From NCBI GenBank assembly GCA_030770535.1, contig JASVEC010000003.1, positions 1,240,001 through 1,304,000 on the forward strand: a stretch of 64,000 nt of DNA, in the 5' to 3' direction. Shown here in pieces: positions 1 through 10,261 of this stretch. Position 1 is the stretch's first letter; every line of letters starts with the position of its first letter. The position numbers were made by a program, and so were the translations under genes. This DNA comes from Batkoa obscura (taxonomy: Eukaryota > Entomophthoromycota > Entomophthoromycetes > Entomophthorales > Batkoaceae). The notes under the pieces were generated by a model. That model was not told the origin of the DNA, searched no databases, and worked only from the letters and a program-made list of their open reading frames with translations.

Positions 1-1254
1 ACATGACATTAATATTAATTAGTTTACAAAATTCTCCATATACTTCGGAGATTGGAATCATCATCTTTGAATTTGCTTGGTATTTCAAATTCAACCTAAA
101 TTTTTTATTAGTTATTAACTAAGTGACTATAAATTTGCTTACCAATTTTGAAACTGCTTTGATTCTTTAAGTTTAGCACTTTCTGAAGAAGCATCAAAAT
201 ATAAGGAATCTTCTCTTTTATCCGATAAATAAGTCCTTAACAAACTTAAAAAGGTACGATATAAATTGCCTGGAAAACTTAAAATAAAAGCTGAAAAGTC
301 TTCCAAAGCAAAATAAGCATACAATGAAAAAAATTCAGCTGTATGACAAACTAATTCCTCATCATAAGATAAAGTAATCAATTCAATAGCTCTTTGGACA
401 TAAACTTTAGATTGTAAAAAATCGGAAGCTTTTGAGCATTCTTTACCTAATAGTATCCTCGACATGCATCTCAGTGAAGAGATTATTTTAGATCGATCAT
501 AACTGTTTAAGAGCTGATATAGGCTTAAAAACATTTCCTTATCCATCCTTATAAAAGAACATGCATTTTCAAATAAATCAAGGCAATGACTTATAAGTTC
601 CGGATACCCTTTAGTGTCCATAAAAGAGGTTAAAGGAATCTCGCAACTCATCAACTGTTTAATAGTCTTCAAAATTATCTTTGAGTTACAAATCAACTTT
701 GCGTTGGCTGGTATTAAGCTGAAGTTCCTTAAAATTAGTATGGTTACCAGAAAATGTTCTGAGACTAAACTTCCATGCTTCTGATCAAGAGTGTTGTTAA
801 AATTCTGAAATTCTTCTTGTGTTATTTCTTCCAATTTTTCAAAAAGCAATATATTGTTATCTAATGTATAACTTGGTGGACAAAAATAAGACCATTCAAT
901 AAGCAGCTCAAAAGCCCACGAAATCTCATTAGGCAACCCACTTTCTAAAGCTAAATAAAGTCGATCCGTGTTTAGCATCCAATCAAAATCTAGATGGTAA
1001 TATAATTATGCTCTAATTAAAGTTTACTTTCTAAAATGATTTAGTCGCTTACCTAGTGGCCCATGATAAAACTCAGTTAACTCTCTTTTAAATAAATGTT
1101 CTGGTAAATTATTGCTAGTCTCCGGTCCAAGTGTTTGAATTGGAATTGGAGTGCTAGAATCAAAGGAGTCTGGTCTTGGTAAAATGCTGGCTCTTGTAAC
1201 TATCCTTGGTAATGTGTTTACAAATTGAAAGCTATTGGCACTTGATTGACTCAT
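1..1254 (-). CDS. RSC9/ARID2-like chromatin-remodelling subunit, 5' part (partial)
   Basis: Three exons are visible on the minus strand: 1254-1053, 989-143 and 95-1, running off the window. Introns are 1052-990 (63 bp, donor GTAAGC, acceptor CTAG) and 142-96 (47 bp, GTAAGC...TTTAG), and both joins keep the frame. The protein starts MSQSSANSF and after a ~65-residue linker enters an armadillo-like region with LALESGLPNEISWAFELL and LVTILILRNFSL. These recall the SGLPNEVDFALN and ILRNLSF motifs of ARID2/RSC9 family proteins. Exon 3 opens with WLN and IPISEVYGEFCK, like the start of the RFX-type domain of ARID2. RSC9/ARID2 belongs to the RSC/PBAF SWI-SNF remodeller. I see no ARID before the armadillo part, so this gene starts downstream of where ARID sits in the animal protein. 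The family is recognised from memory. Confidence 0.72.
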
Positions 1255-1795
1255 AGTTTTTTTTGAATTTTAAAAGCAAAAAATCAATTCTTTTTATAAG
1301 TTAGTTTAATATTTAGCTTGATTTATTGCAACTTTTGCAATTAAGTGTGAATGCCATAAAAACCACTCCTTTAATTAACAAGTACTATTTGGCGCTTTTT
1401 GGCTAAGAGGGCCAATTTGTATGTGATTATTATGAGAAAATATATTACTCAGTCAGTTTCACTTTAACTGATACTTTGATTAATTGACATTGTTTCCTAT
1501 CAATTGTCATATTTTCTATCCCTTTTAGCTTAAAAATTGCTAAATTTAGAAATCTTCGAGTAAACGCAAAATGAATTATTATAAAAAATTTAAGCTTTCC
1601 TAAAAAACAGGTCCTTTTTTCAGAAATAAAGTGCTGGCCCAAAATATATAAATCTAATCAAAAAGTGAAAAATGGATTCAACCATGCTTTAATTCTAAAA
1701 TAATAAAAGATGTTTTTAACTATTTTTAACTTAACAACAAATATATTTACTATGGTAACTTAATATAAAGAATTCAAAAACAGCATAATATAAGG
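1255..1795. other. 5' flank of the RSC9-like gene, no gene seen
   Basis: This is AT-rich DNA between the start of the RSC9-like gene and the first repeat. A 65-codon open frame on the minus strand (1445-1642) has no recognisable protein signature and is probably chance. Confidence 0.5.
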
Positions 1796-2357
1796 TGTGA
1801 AAGCTGGTACTCAGTGGTTGGAGTTAAAAGCAGTTCTTACTTGATTAACTAGCCTTGAGTCGAAAAGTCTTAGTTTATGTAACTAACATAGACTTAACTT
1901 AATAGGAATAATACGTAATAAACTACGAACTATGTAAAACAAATATAATAGGAGATACTACTGTATAATCTACGTAAGATATTGTCAGAAAGACTTAGTA
2001 GCTTTATTGATGGTACGATATCAGGGAGTAACTCAATTAAAAAGCCTCGAGTTATCATATTGAAGAATCTCTTTTATACTCTTTGCAATATGAAGTTGAA
2101 AATTCTCACAGCAAATCAAAACAAGGAACTCTAGATTGATTATACCACATGATTTACGGTTAAATTGGTTACAAGACTACCACTAGCTTTGTAAACAAAT
2201 TAAATAATTATTATCTTATAATTAATCCAAGAGCTGATAAAGCAGTATTTGGGGATGTATTTTTGTGTTTGAGAATTTTGCTAACAATATTTCCACTCAA
2301 ATAGCGCTTAAAAAATGGAAAAAATAATGAAGCCAAAAAAAACACCCCCATTTCACA
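1796..2357 (+). mobile_element. LTR-like element B1 (probable solo LTR) interrupted by a MITE
   Basis: First of seven copies of family B. It begins TGTGAAAG, ends ATTTCACA and is flanked by the 4-bp duplication AAGG (1792-1795 and 2358-2361). Without the nested MITE it is about 459 bp. TG...CA ends with short inverted repeats and a small target duplication are what a solo LTR shows. No reverse transcriptase or internal region occurs anywhere in the window. The alternative is a non-autonomous TIR element: Ginger transposons also have TGT...ACA ends and 4-bp duplications. Confidence 0.65.
2251..2349 (+). mobile_element. MITE family M, copy 1 (nested in B1)
   Basis: Founding description of family M. 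It is a ~100-bp non-coding element with GGGGATGTATTTT at one end and, inverted, GGGGGTGTTTTTTTTGG at the other. The centre carries AGCGCT, with TTTCCA and TGGAAA arms around it. Forward orientation here means the GGGGATGT end comes first. This copy is flanked by ATTT on both sides (2247-2250, 2350-2353) and splits element B1 close to its right end. Confidence 0.85.
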
Positions 2358-2720
2358 AAGGCATGATATTTTAAAAGTAAGTTTTTATTTATTATAAGTT
2401 TTTTAATAATAATAATTGACTAACTTAAATAAATAGTAATTTTTATCATGTTATAAACATAATTAATTCAATAAAAAAATCAATATTAATAATTAAATAT
2501 TTTAGTATAAATTATGAAATAAATCAATTTATATTTGTTTTTACTGTAGTATTTTTAATTACTATTATTAGTTTCATTTTATTTAATAATATATTTTTAA
2601 ATTTCTGTTTATTAATTAGTTTTTATTTATTAAAATGACTGTATTAGATATTTAAAATATTATTGTTGGTTATTAAAATGCTGGGTTTATATAGTTTTGT
2701 TTTATATTATTATTTAATAT
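2358..2720. other. Spacer between B1 and transposon copy 1
   Basis: Extremely AT-rich DNA with no coding signal. Confidence 0.5.
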
Positions 2721-2901
2721 GGGGGTGTCCGAATTGGTTTCAGAATTTAACTAGAAATTAATCCAAATTTTAAGTTTTTAAATTTGTGAGTCTTTAATGT
2801 ATGATCAGCTAAATTTAAAAAGCTTAAGACTAAATATAAAAATTTAACTTAAAGACTTATTTTATTTATTTTATTTTATTTTATTTTTTTGATTATATGT
2901 T

Positions 2902-3261
2902 TGTGAAAGTTAGTACTCAGTAATTGGAGTTAGAGGCAGTTCTAGCTTAGTTAACTGGCCGTAAGTCAAAAGGCCTTAGTTTATGTAGCTAAGATAGACT
3001 TAAATCAATAGGAGTAATACGCAATAAGCCACGAGCTATGTAAAATAAATAGAATACAGGATATTACTATAAAATCTACATAAGATATTGTCAGAAAGAT
3101 TTAGTGGCTTTATTAAAAGTAAAATATTAGGGAACAATTTAATTAAAAAGCCTTGAGCTATTATGTTGAAGAATCTATTTTATACTCAACTAGTTTTGTA
3201 AACAAGTTAAGTGATTATTATGCGATAATCAATCACAGAGATGATGAAACGATATTTCACA
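2902..3261 (+). mobile_element. LTR-like element B2 (short form) in the transposon leader
   Basis: TGTGAAAG...ATTTCACA ends, 360 bp. It lacks roughly 100 bp present in the right half of full-length B1. It sits at the same place in the transposon as B6 does in copy 2, so an insertion there predates the split of the two copies. Clear target duplications were not found. Confidence 0.6.
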
Positions 3262-3352
3262 GTGTTTTGTATTTTTTATTAAATATTCAATAGCTATATA
3301 ATATATAATTATATAGTTATTTGACTTTGTTTTTTGTTAAAATAAAAACAAA

Positions 3353-5525
3353 ATGCAAGCTTTTATAACTAAACTTCGAAATGGAATTTCTAAAAACTTT
3401 AATACGGTAGGGAGAAGCACATTATATAAACATTGTAATTCATTTACATCAATTTTAGCAACTATTCACAATAGCCCAAAGTTTATGGAATTTTATAATA
3501 AAACAAAAAAAAGAAAAGAAATGTTATTAAATTTTACTATTAATAATAACAAACTTAATCAAGCAATGTATAAAATTAGTACTTTAAGGGAAACAGGAAA
3601 TAAAAACCAACAAGTAGCATTATTATCGACTATAGCTTCAGTATATTCTTTTGATGAATGTAAAAGTTTTGGATTTAATATAAGTAAAAATCAATATGAT
3701 TATTCAAAAATAATTAATAATAATAAAATACCAACGTTACGACCTACTATCAAAAATACAAAAAAAATTAAAGATGAGCAAATTGAGATTATTATACAAT
3801 ATTTACTTGATAATTCAACTATTTCATCAAGATTTAGTAAAAAAAATAATGATAAATATTCGTCAGAGAATATATATACATTAAATAAAAGTAGAAGAAT
3901 GATATACAGTAAGTATTTTAATGATTTAAAAGATAAAGCAGTAGTCAGGTCAACATTTTTCAAATATATACCAAATAATTTTAAAAATCCAGCAAGAAAA
4001 ACAGATTTATGTAATATATGTGCCCAGTATACAGTTAGAAAAAAGTTATTTGAAAATAAAATAAATACAGCAACAAAAAATAAAGCAGAGATAGAAGAAT
4101 CTTTTAATAAAGAAAAAAGGTTATATAAATTACATGAATTTTGTGTTGATACTCAAAAAAACATACTTAATGAAACTATTGAAAAATTAAATAATAGAAG
4201 TTGTATAATAATTTTAGACTTTAAACAAAATATGGAAATAGGAACAAGACCAGATCCAATAAATTTAGATCATTATAATAAACAAGCTATATCAGTATTA
4301 GGGTTTGGCGTTTTATATTTAAAAAATGATAAAACAATAGGCAAAGTTTATTTTGATTATTTATCTGAAATATTAAATCATGATTCAGCATATGCAGGAG
4401 ATTGTTTAATTGATTTAATATCTAAAGAGCCTTTATTTAAAAAGTTTACAAAAATTAATATATGGGCAGATACAGGATATCATTTTAAATCTCAAGAGTT
4501 TTTACATTATGTATTTGAAGAAATTTATAAAATAAATAGTAGTTTAAATATTGATTTTAATTTTTTTGCTGAGCATCATCGAGAAAGTATAGTTGACGGG
4601 CATTTTGGAAATCTTTCACAGTGGAAAAATAGTTTTGAAGCATTAGGTAAAATAGAAGATATTGATCAATTAATTTCAAAATTTGAGATTTTTGTTTGTG
4701 TGTGAAAGTTGATACTTATTGGTCGAAGTTAAAAGCTACTCTTGCTTAATTAACTTGCCTTGAGTCGAAGGGTCTTAGTTTATGTAACTAAGGTAGACTT
4801 AACTTAATAGAAATAGTATGTAGTAAGCTACGAATTATGTAAAACAAATACAATGGAAGATACTACTATAAAATCTATATCAGATGTTGTCAGAAAGACT
4901 TAGTGACTTTATTAATGATACGTTATCAGGGAGTAATCCAATTAAAAAAGCCTCGAGTTATCATATTGAAGAATCTCTTTTATACTCCAATAAGTATGGA
5001 TATCAAAACGAGAAGATAATATTCTTTGCAATATGAAGTTAGAAATTCTCGCAGCAAATCAAAATAAGGGACTCGGACTTGGTTGTGTTTGAACTTGAGA
5101 ACACAACAACTTAAATCATTGTTGTGTTATAATCAATCCGAGAGCTAGATAAAGCAATATTTCACAGTGAAAATAATAGATTTAATAACTCAACTGTCAA
5201 TAATGGGCAAATAAATATAATTTTTAAAAAGTATGAAAGAAACAAAGATACAAAAAAAATAATAAAAATAAAAGGTATTAAAAAGTATTTACATTTTATT
5301 AAACGTGGTAAAAAACTACACTGTTATCCAGTATCTGATAGATCAAAAAAAAGCGATATAATTTCAATTAAAGTTATAGAGTCTATAGAGGATAGAAAAA
5401 TTAAAAGGTCAACCCCAGCTTATCTTACAAAAATAACTGAGAATTTAAAAGTTTCAATATTTAGTAAGCAAGTAAGTAGTTTATTAGATGATAGAAATCA
5501 ATTATTAAATGTTGATATTACTTAA
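3353..5525 (+). pseudogene. DDE transposase, split by element B3
   Basis: The open frame starts at MQAFITKLRNG (3353). After 450 codons it runs into B3 at 4701, and the rest of the gene resumes in frame at 5167 and stops at 5525, giving an original product of roughly 560-570 residues. Visible motifs are CNIC (residues 220-223), HEFC (261-264), ILDFKQN with Asp289, WADTGYHF with Asp373, and FFAEHHRESIVDGHFG with Glu407 or Asp415 as the third acidic residue. The layout (D, then D-TG-HF, then HH-x-S-x-x-DGHFG) looks like a DDE/D nuclease, and I recall similar transposase-like proteins in other early-diverging fungi. Interruption by B3 means this copy cannot make the full protein. Lys/Asn-rich codon use simply follows the AT-rich genome. 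Confidence 0.75.
4701..5166 (+). mobile_element. LTR-like element B3 inside the transposase gene
   Basis: Full-length (466 bp) with TGTGAAAG and TTTCACA ends. The empty site is preserved in transposon copy 2 (around 13738), which fixes both ends. GTG is repeated at the two flanks, one base short of the 4-bp duplications of B1, B4 and B5. Confidence 0.65.
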
Positions 5526-5535
5526 ATTATTAATA

Positions 5536-5677
5536 GCTAAGTTAATAAATAGTCAAAGAGCAAGTAGTTGTAATAATAAGTAAAAACTATTATTATACTG
5601 CTTGTGTTACATAGGGATGGTTAATTGTAGTTTTAAGGCTAACCACTCCCTCCCATGCAGCTATTTATTAACTTAGC
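5536..5677. repeat. 142-bp segment with 17-bp perfect inverted ends
   Basis: GCTAAGTTAATAAATAG at 5536-5552 is exactly complementary to 5661-5677. It lies 10 bp after the transposase stop and is also present in copy 2 (12766-12907). It could be an older foldback element inside the transposon, or a structured 3' region that ends transcription. Confidence 0.6.
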
Positions 5678-6119
5678 GATATATTAATAATGTAATTATA
5701 ACATTAAAATAATTTATTTATTTGATAGCAAATCTGCAATGTTGAATATAAAACAGTCAATAATAAATATTTCTTAATAAAGTTATATAAAAGTATATAC
5801 TTATTTACATATTACAACTTTGACTAATATCACTATACAGGCTATATTAGTAAAATCTTTACTAATCCAGGAATTTATATTAAATTTAATAAAAATTCCG
5901 CTAATTGACAATATAAATTATAACAAAATAATTTAAAACTGTGTCGGGTACTTTTGGCTTTTAATAAAGAATTTATTTTTATAGAATTTTAAGCAAAGTT
6001 TTTAAAATATAAATATTTAAAAATTGGATAAAAAAATGAAACCAATTCGGACACCCCCATATAAAGCTTAAACTTTTTATAAATCTTATTTTAGACTATT
6101 TAACATACTATTTATTAAT

Positions 6120-6491
6120 TTAAAAATTTATGAAAATAAGTATAATACCTACAGCTAAATTAGTAATTGCATTTGAGAGAAAAAGAGATATTAGTGCATA
6201 TAAACTCCAACTTGAAGCTGTAGTTAATATAATGTCACCAAAAGTACTAATTGCGCTACACAATCTAGCTTCAATAATAGCGAAACCTATAAAACAACCA
6301 AATATAATATATAGAGTAGTAAGAGATTCATTTAATAATATACTTATAACAATAGAATTACTAAGAAAATATATTAAGTAAAGGAGGAAGTTAAATGCAG
6401 AAATTCTATGTATAGACTTGATGTATTTTAATTGTTTATATAAAATTACACCACAAAAAAAATAAAGAATTTTGTAACGCCAAGTTACCAA
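6120..6491 (-). other. Hydrophobic open frame next to the transposon, doubtful gene
   Basis: A 123-codon frame starting MVTWRYKILYFFCG contains about four hydrophobic stretches (for example FLLYLIYFLSNSIVISILL and IIFGCFIGFAIIEA). The spacing is vaguely like a small MARVEL-type four-helix membrane protein. No family motif is certain and the 3' end abuts the transposon, so it may be a fragment or chance. Confidence 0.2.
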
Positions 6492-6559
6492 TTGATCACG
6501 ATATCATGTAGCTACATGTATCAATAGGGATATCGACTCTCATTGTATTCAGGAAATAT

Positions 6560-7900
6560 AATTCTGTAAAGTTACATTTTGTTTTAATAATCCAGACTGA
6601 TTTAAATGCCCAACTAATTTGATCTGTTATTTCAAAAGATGGTGATTATTTTTCTTCTACTGTAGCGGAAAAAGGTCATAAAAAAGGATTTGAATTTGAT
6701 CTTCAATCCTAAAGATATAATGCTATTATAAATACCGGAAGTTCAGATTTATTTGCTAGATGTGGAGAAAAGCATCTAGAAACAAAATTTTTGATTATAA
6801 ACTCTAATGGTATTTATATATTAAGTATTAATAGTTATCAATTCGAAAATACTTTTAATGCTAATACTAACTTCATCAATACATTTAGATTTAACATTTA
6901 CAAGCCACTGTAGTTTATTGATGCTTTAAATCTAAAAGTTCAAGGTTTTTTGATTACTCACAAATTTGATATTAAAAAAAAGTATATAGCAACGCTTGAA
7001 GTCATTACCGCTATGGAAGCATTCTCTTCAATCTCTGGCAGTACTATATTATTGTTGATTGACTCATCAATCATTTCAGCAAAATGTAAGAAAAGGTAAG
7101 TAATATTAAATTAAAATATTAAAAAGATAGTCAATGAAGACAACAATTGAATACCAATCTATTTATTGAAACTTTAGGGAATAACCTGACCTTTAAGAAA
7201 GTCGTTACTAATCGAAAGCCCAACTCTTAAACTATTTCCAGTATGAGCCTCTTCACGTTCTGCCTTCTAAAAAATTACGATTGAAATTAGCCAATTTCCA
7301 GATTTCGAATTCACTAAATCTGTTAGGATCAAATTCAAAATCATAAAACATTCCAAAAGGTTCTAAGTTGGAAAATCCCAACTTTAATACCTTGAACCTT
7401 GTAAATACCATATTGAATATAATAGTATGACTTACCTCTCGGTACTACACCTTGTCATGTTTGGCCGCTTCGGAAAGTCCTGAACTTTTACTTTAAATGA
7501 TATAAATACTCATATTAACTTTTAATAAACATTATTTTAAAATTAGAATATTAATTCAACTCATTTTCAATTTTATTTCCTTACCTTACTTGTAAAGTTA
7601 CTAATAAAATGACTTTCCTGATTAACCTGTAAAATTTCACAACAAAGAGTGACGATTTTGTCACATTTTTAGCTTTGGCTGTCATAGATATTACAAATGA
7701 TCATGGCTTTACTATTTGAACTTTATACTTTAACAGTGATGTTATTTAAATTAATAGTATGAGGCTTAAGATAAGATGAATGATTGATTTTAATTTAAAA
7801 GCTACCTCAACAAATACTGGTTCAGCGGGTACAGAATTAGCAAATCGAAAAATATGTCAGTGATTAAAAGTATCAGTCCTTCATTATTTATCATATAAAT
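6560..7900 (+). pseudogene. Pepsin-like aspartic protease relic
   Basis: The reading frames in this stretch are broken, but one segment (about 6712-6780) reads YNAIINTGSSDLFARC. That is the pepsin family first active-site motif (usually DTGSSDLW), with the catalytic Asp replaced by Asn. Downstream, near 7035-7080, STILLLIDSSI may be the second Asp motif. Stops interrupt the frame before and after. DTGSS-type motifs belong to family A1 host proteases rather than retroviral ones, so I read this as a decayed secreted or vacuolar protease gene. Confidence 0.55.
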
Positions 7901-8073
7901 ATATTTATTAATATATCAATAGCATCCCCTATCGATTCCAGAAGCCTTCAGGAAGGTATTGTCAAATATTGCTTCATTCTACTAGGATAAATTCACTTCA
8001 GTCATCAATTGATCACATAATTAATAAAATAATGATTGGTTTAATTGGTTTTCAATCTAATGATTATGTATAT

Positions 8074-8171
8074 GGAGCTGTTTTTTTGATTTCATTATTT
8101 TTTGCATTTTTTAAGCGCTATTTCAGCGGAAAGATTGTTGGTAAAATTCTTAAACAAAAAAATATAGATTC
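8074..8171 (-). mobile_element. MITE family M, copy 2 (degenerate)
   Basis: Reverse orientation and eroded terminal Gs (GGAGCTG), but still flanked by ATAT (8070-8073, 8172-8175). It is the most decayed of the datable copies. Confidence 0.65.
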
Positions 8172-8262
8172 ATATATTACCAACTTTAAAACTAAATGAA
8201 ACATTTCAATTAACGTCACCTGATTTAAATCAATGAATATCATACCAGGATTTTGCTCATAT

Positions 8263-8361
8263 GGGGATGTATTTTTTGTTCAAGAATTTCACCAACAATC
8301 TTTCTGCTCCAAATAGTGCTTAAAAAAGGGAAAAAATAATAAAGCTAAAAAAAACACCCCC
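8263..8361 (+). mobile_element. MITE family M, copy 3
   Basis: Forward copy with ATAT at both flanks (8259-8262, 8362-8365). It lies about 290 bp upstream of the CqsA-like gene start. Confidence 0.85.
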
Positions 8362-8574
8362 ATATATGTATTTCACCCCTAAATTCGAATATACATGGAC
8401 ACAGTGTTAAATTAAATCACGATTACTATAAAACTTACTAAATTACGATAGATTATAATTAACAAACTTTGGGTGTATTTATGAATTATAAATGAAGTAC
8501 CATAGATTGCTCATTTAATTTAATGAGGGATTCAAGTTTAATCTAGAAGCTATCAATAGCGACACACACTAAGT

Positions 8575-8585
8575 GATATAAATAG
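8575..8585 (+). promoter_or_regulatory. TATA-like box of the CqsA-like gene
   Basis: GATATAAATAG lies 63-73 bp before the ATG at 8648. An ATG at 8587 opens an out-of-frame run that overlaps the main start. It lies so close to the TATA-like box that it probably precedes the transcription start. Confidence 0.4.
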
Positions 8586-8647
8586 CATGATTGCTATCGT
8601 TTTTCATAAATTTATTTTTATCAAGGAATATTTTAAAATATTTGTTT

Positions 8648-9925
8648 ATGACCATGTATTCTAATTCAAATCAACAAAACACAACTAAAAAATTCAGAAG
8701 TCAAGCTGAATTGAATCAATCCAATATTAAACCTAATCGTGTACCTACATTAACCAAAGAAAAACCAACAGAAAATTCAGCTATTGTACCTAACTTAATG
8801 AAACAAGAAATTACGACAAAAGTTGACAGATATTTTAAGGCTAGAACACCCGAAGGTAATGGTGTAATAAGAGATATTATATTGAGACCAGCATTCAACA
8901 CAGATAGTATTAATGTTGGTGATAATGACTACTTATGTATTGCAAAAGTTATTGGTGTAAGTAACTATGACTCGGAAGTAATTATGTCAAATGTTTTTAT
9001 ATCTGATGAGGGACCACAAGGCAAACTTGAAAAGGATATGGCGGAATATATAGGCAAAGAATCATCCATTATAACTCAGTCCGGTTATGCAGCTAATTCT
9101 GGTCTCCTTCAGTGTTTATGTACCAATGAAACAAATGTTTATATAGATAGCTTTTTACATGCATCTTTTAGAGATGGAATCGGTTTTAGAAAACCAAAAA
9201 TGCATATCTTTAAACATAATAATGCCAATGACTTAGAAAGATTAGTAGAAAATAATGGTTATGGTATCATTGTAGTTGAAAGTATCTATAGTGTAACTGG
9301 GGACTCTACGCCTCTTGAAAAGGTAATAGATATCAAAAAAAAGTACGGGTGCTTATTAGTACTTGATGAATCGCATTCATTAGGGTTGTATGGGGAGAAA
9401 GGTAGAGGGTATACTAGTTTATTTGATCACCAGCATGTTGATATTATTACTGCTAGTTTAGCAAAAGCATTTTGTGCAAGAGCAGGGATCATAGCAGGTG
9501 ATAAAAGACTTGTTGAGTATGTAAAAGAAAATTCTATGCCTCATACATTTAGTTCATGTATCATGAACTATGACTTAGTCCGGATGCATAAGATATTAGA
9601 TAAAGTAAAAAGTATGGATAAAGAGCGAGAGCATCTTATGGACATATCAAAAGAGTTTCGAAGGGTTTTAGGGCATATTGGTGCACCATATACTAAATCT
9701 GAATTTACTTCACCAATCATTAGTTTAGTATTTCCATCCGAAAGGGAATTAGTGAAAATGAACCAATATTTATTAAAAAAAAACATATTTGCTTCATGTT
9801 TTGTTCATCCAACTACAGCTAGAGATGCTCCTTGTTTAAGGTTCACATTGAACTCAAACATTACTATGAAAGATGTCAGTTACATTATATCCCAAATATC
9901 TTCCTATAATGGTTCAAAGTTATAA
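8648..9925 (+). CDS. CqsA/LqsA-like alpha-oxoamine synthase (PLP-dependent)
   Basis: A single-exon 425-residue protein. The ATG at 8648 is the first in-frame one, and an in-frame stop lies at 8588. After a ~55-residue unstructured N-terminus the whole chain follows the fold-type I PLP family of alpha-oxoamine synthases. It matches my memory of Vibrio CqsA better than LCB1/LCB2, KBL, BioF or ALAS. Points of match: NDYL, a QSGYAANSGLLQ stretch, TNVYIDSFLHAS, FKHNN, GIIVVESIYSVTG, DESHSLG (240-246; relatives have DEAHS) and ITASLAKAFCARAG with the Schiff-base Lys273 (relatives have GTFSKAFG and a Gly-Gly). CqsA joins an acyl-CoA to an amino-acid-derived substrate to make CAI-1-type alpha-hydroxyketone signals. 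Whether this enzyme does so is inference. A bacterial origin by transfer is plausible. It is convergent with the desaturase downstream. Confidence 0.75.
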   Translation: MTMYSNSNQQNTTKKFRSQAELNQSNIKPNRVPTLTKEKPTENSAIVPNLMKQEITTKVDRYFKARTPEGNGVIRDIILRPAFNTDSINVGDNDYLCIAKVIGVSNYDSEVIMSNVFISDEGPQGKLEKDMAEYIGKESSIITQSGYAANSGLLQCLCTNETNVYIDSFLHASFRDGIGFRKPKMHIFKHNNANDLERLVENNGYGIIVVESIYSVTGDSTPLEKVIDIKKKYGCLLVLDESHSLGLYGEKGRGYTSLFDHQHVDIITASLAKAFCARAGIIAGDKRLVEYVKENSMPHTFSSCIMNYDLVRMHKILDKVKSMDKEREHLMDISKEFRRVLGHIGAPYTKSEFTSPIISLVFPSERELVKMNQYLLKKNIFASCFVHPTTARDAPCLRFTLNSNITMKDVSYIISQISSYNGSKL

Positions 9926-10261
9926 TTTGATTAGCTAGTTTTCATAACTAAGTATGATAAACCATATTACTTTATTACTTTATTATAAAATTAAACTAAA
10001 AATAAACATTATTCAAAAACAGATTACCATTTGATTTAGTACTTCATTAGATTAGTTTGTGAGATAACAATTAAGTATTTAAACCACTAGTTTTTTGAAT
10101 CACTTTGATTTTTAAAAGTAGAGCAATAAAATAAATATTTTTGATAATATAAAAAAATGTGAAAATCTTAGAAATTTTATAACTTAAAGAATCGATCTTT
10201 TCAAAAAAACAAAACATTCAAACAAAAGATGTAGCCATTTAAAGTTTACTATAATTTTAAC
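9926..10261. other. Convergent 3' spacer between the CqsA-like and desaturase genes
   Basis: AT-rich DNA with no further gene seen. It holds the 3' ends of both flanking genes. Confidence 0.5.

Larger units (their letters stand above)
2721..6058 (+). mobile_element. DDE DNA transposon, copy 1
   Basis: A 3.3-kb element with terminal inverted repeats GGGGGTGTCCGAATTGG (2721 onward, and its complement ending at 6058), flanked by the 4-bp duplication ATAT (2717-2720, 6059-6062). It contains one transposase gene (3353-5525), a 142-bp hairpin-ended segment in the 3' part, and two family B elements: B2 in the leader and B3 inside the gene. The superfamily was not assigned. Sola and Ginger are superfamilies known for 4-bp duplications, but the termini do not let me choose. 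A second copy lies at 12191-16129, and the shared transposase stretches look almost identical, so both copies are fairly young. Confidence 0.85.

Noticed and set aside
1445-1642. 65-codon frame on the minus strand upstream of the RSC9-like gene
   Set aside because: No motif and a position in the promoter region; probably chance.
3700-3963. Hydrophobic minus-strand frame inside the transposase
   Set aside because: Antisense shadow of an Asn/Lys-rich coding region.
6712-6780. Reading the GSSDLF motif as a retroelement protease
   Set aside because: The TGSSDL pattern is that of family A1 pepsins; retroviral-type proteases have a shorter D-T/S-G-A motif, and no retroelement genes lie nearby.
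7969-8199. 76-codon frame after the pepsin relic
   Set aside because: Most of it is translated MITE sequence (copy 2).
8591-8647. Hydrophobic N-terminal extension of the CqsA-like protein
   Set aside because: It has no ATG and starts directly after an in-frame stop; the first ATG is at 8648.
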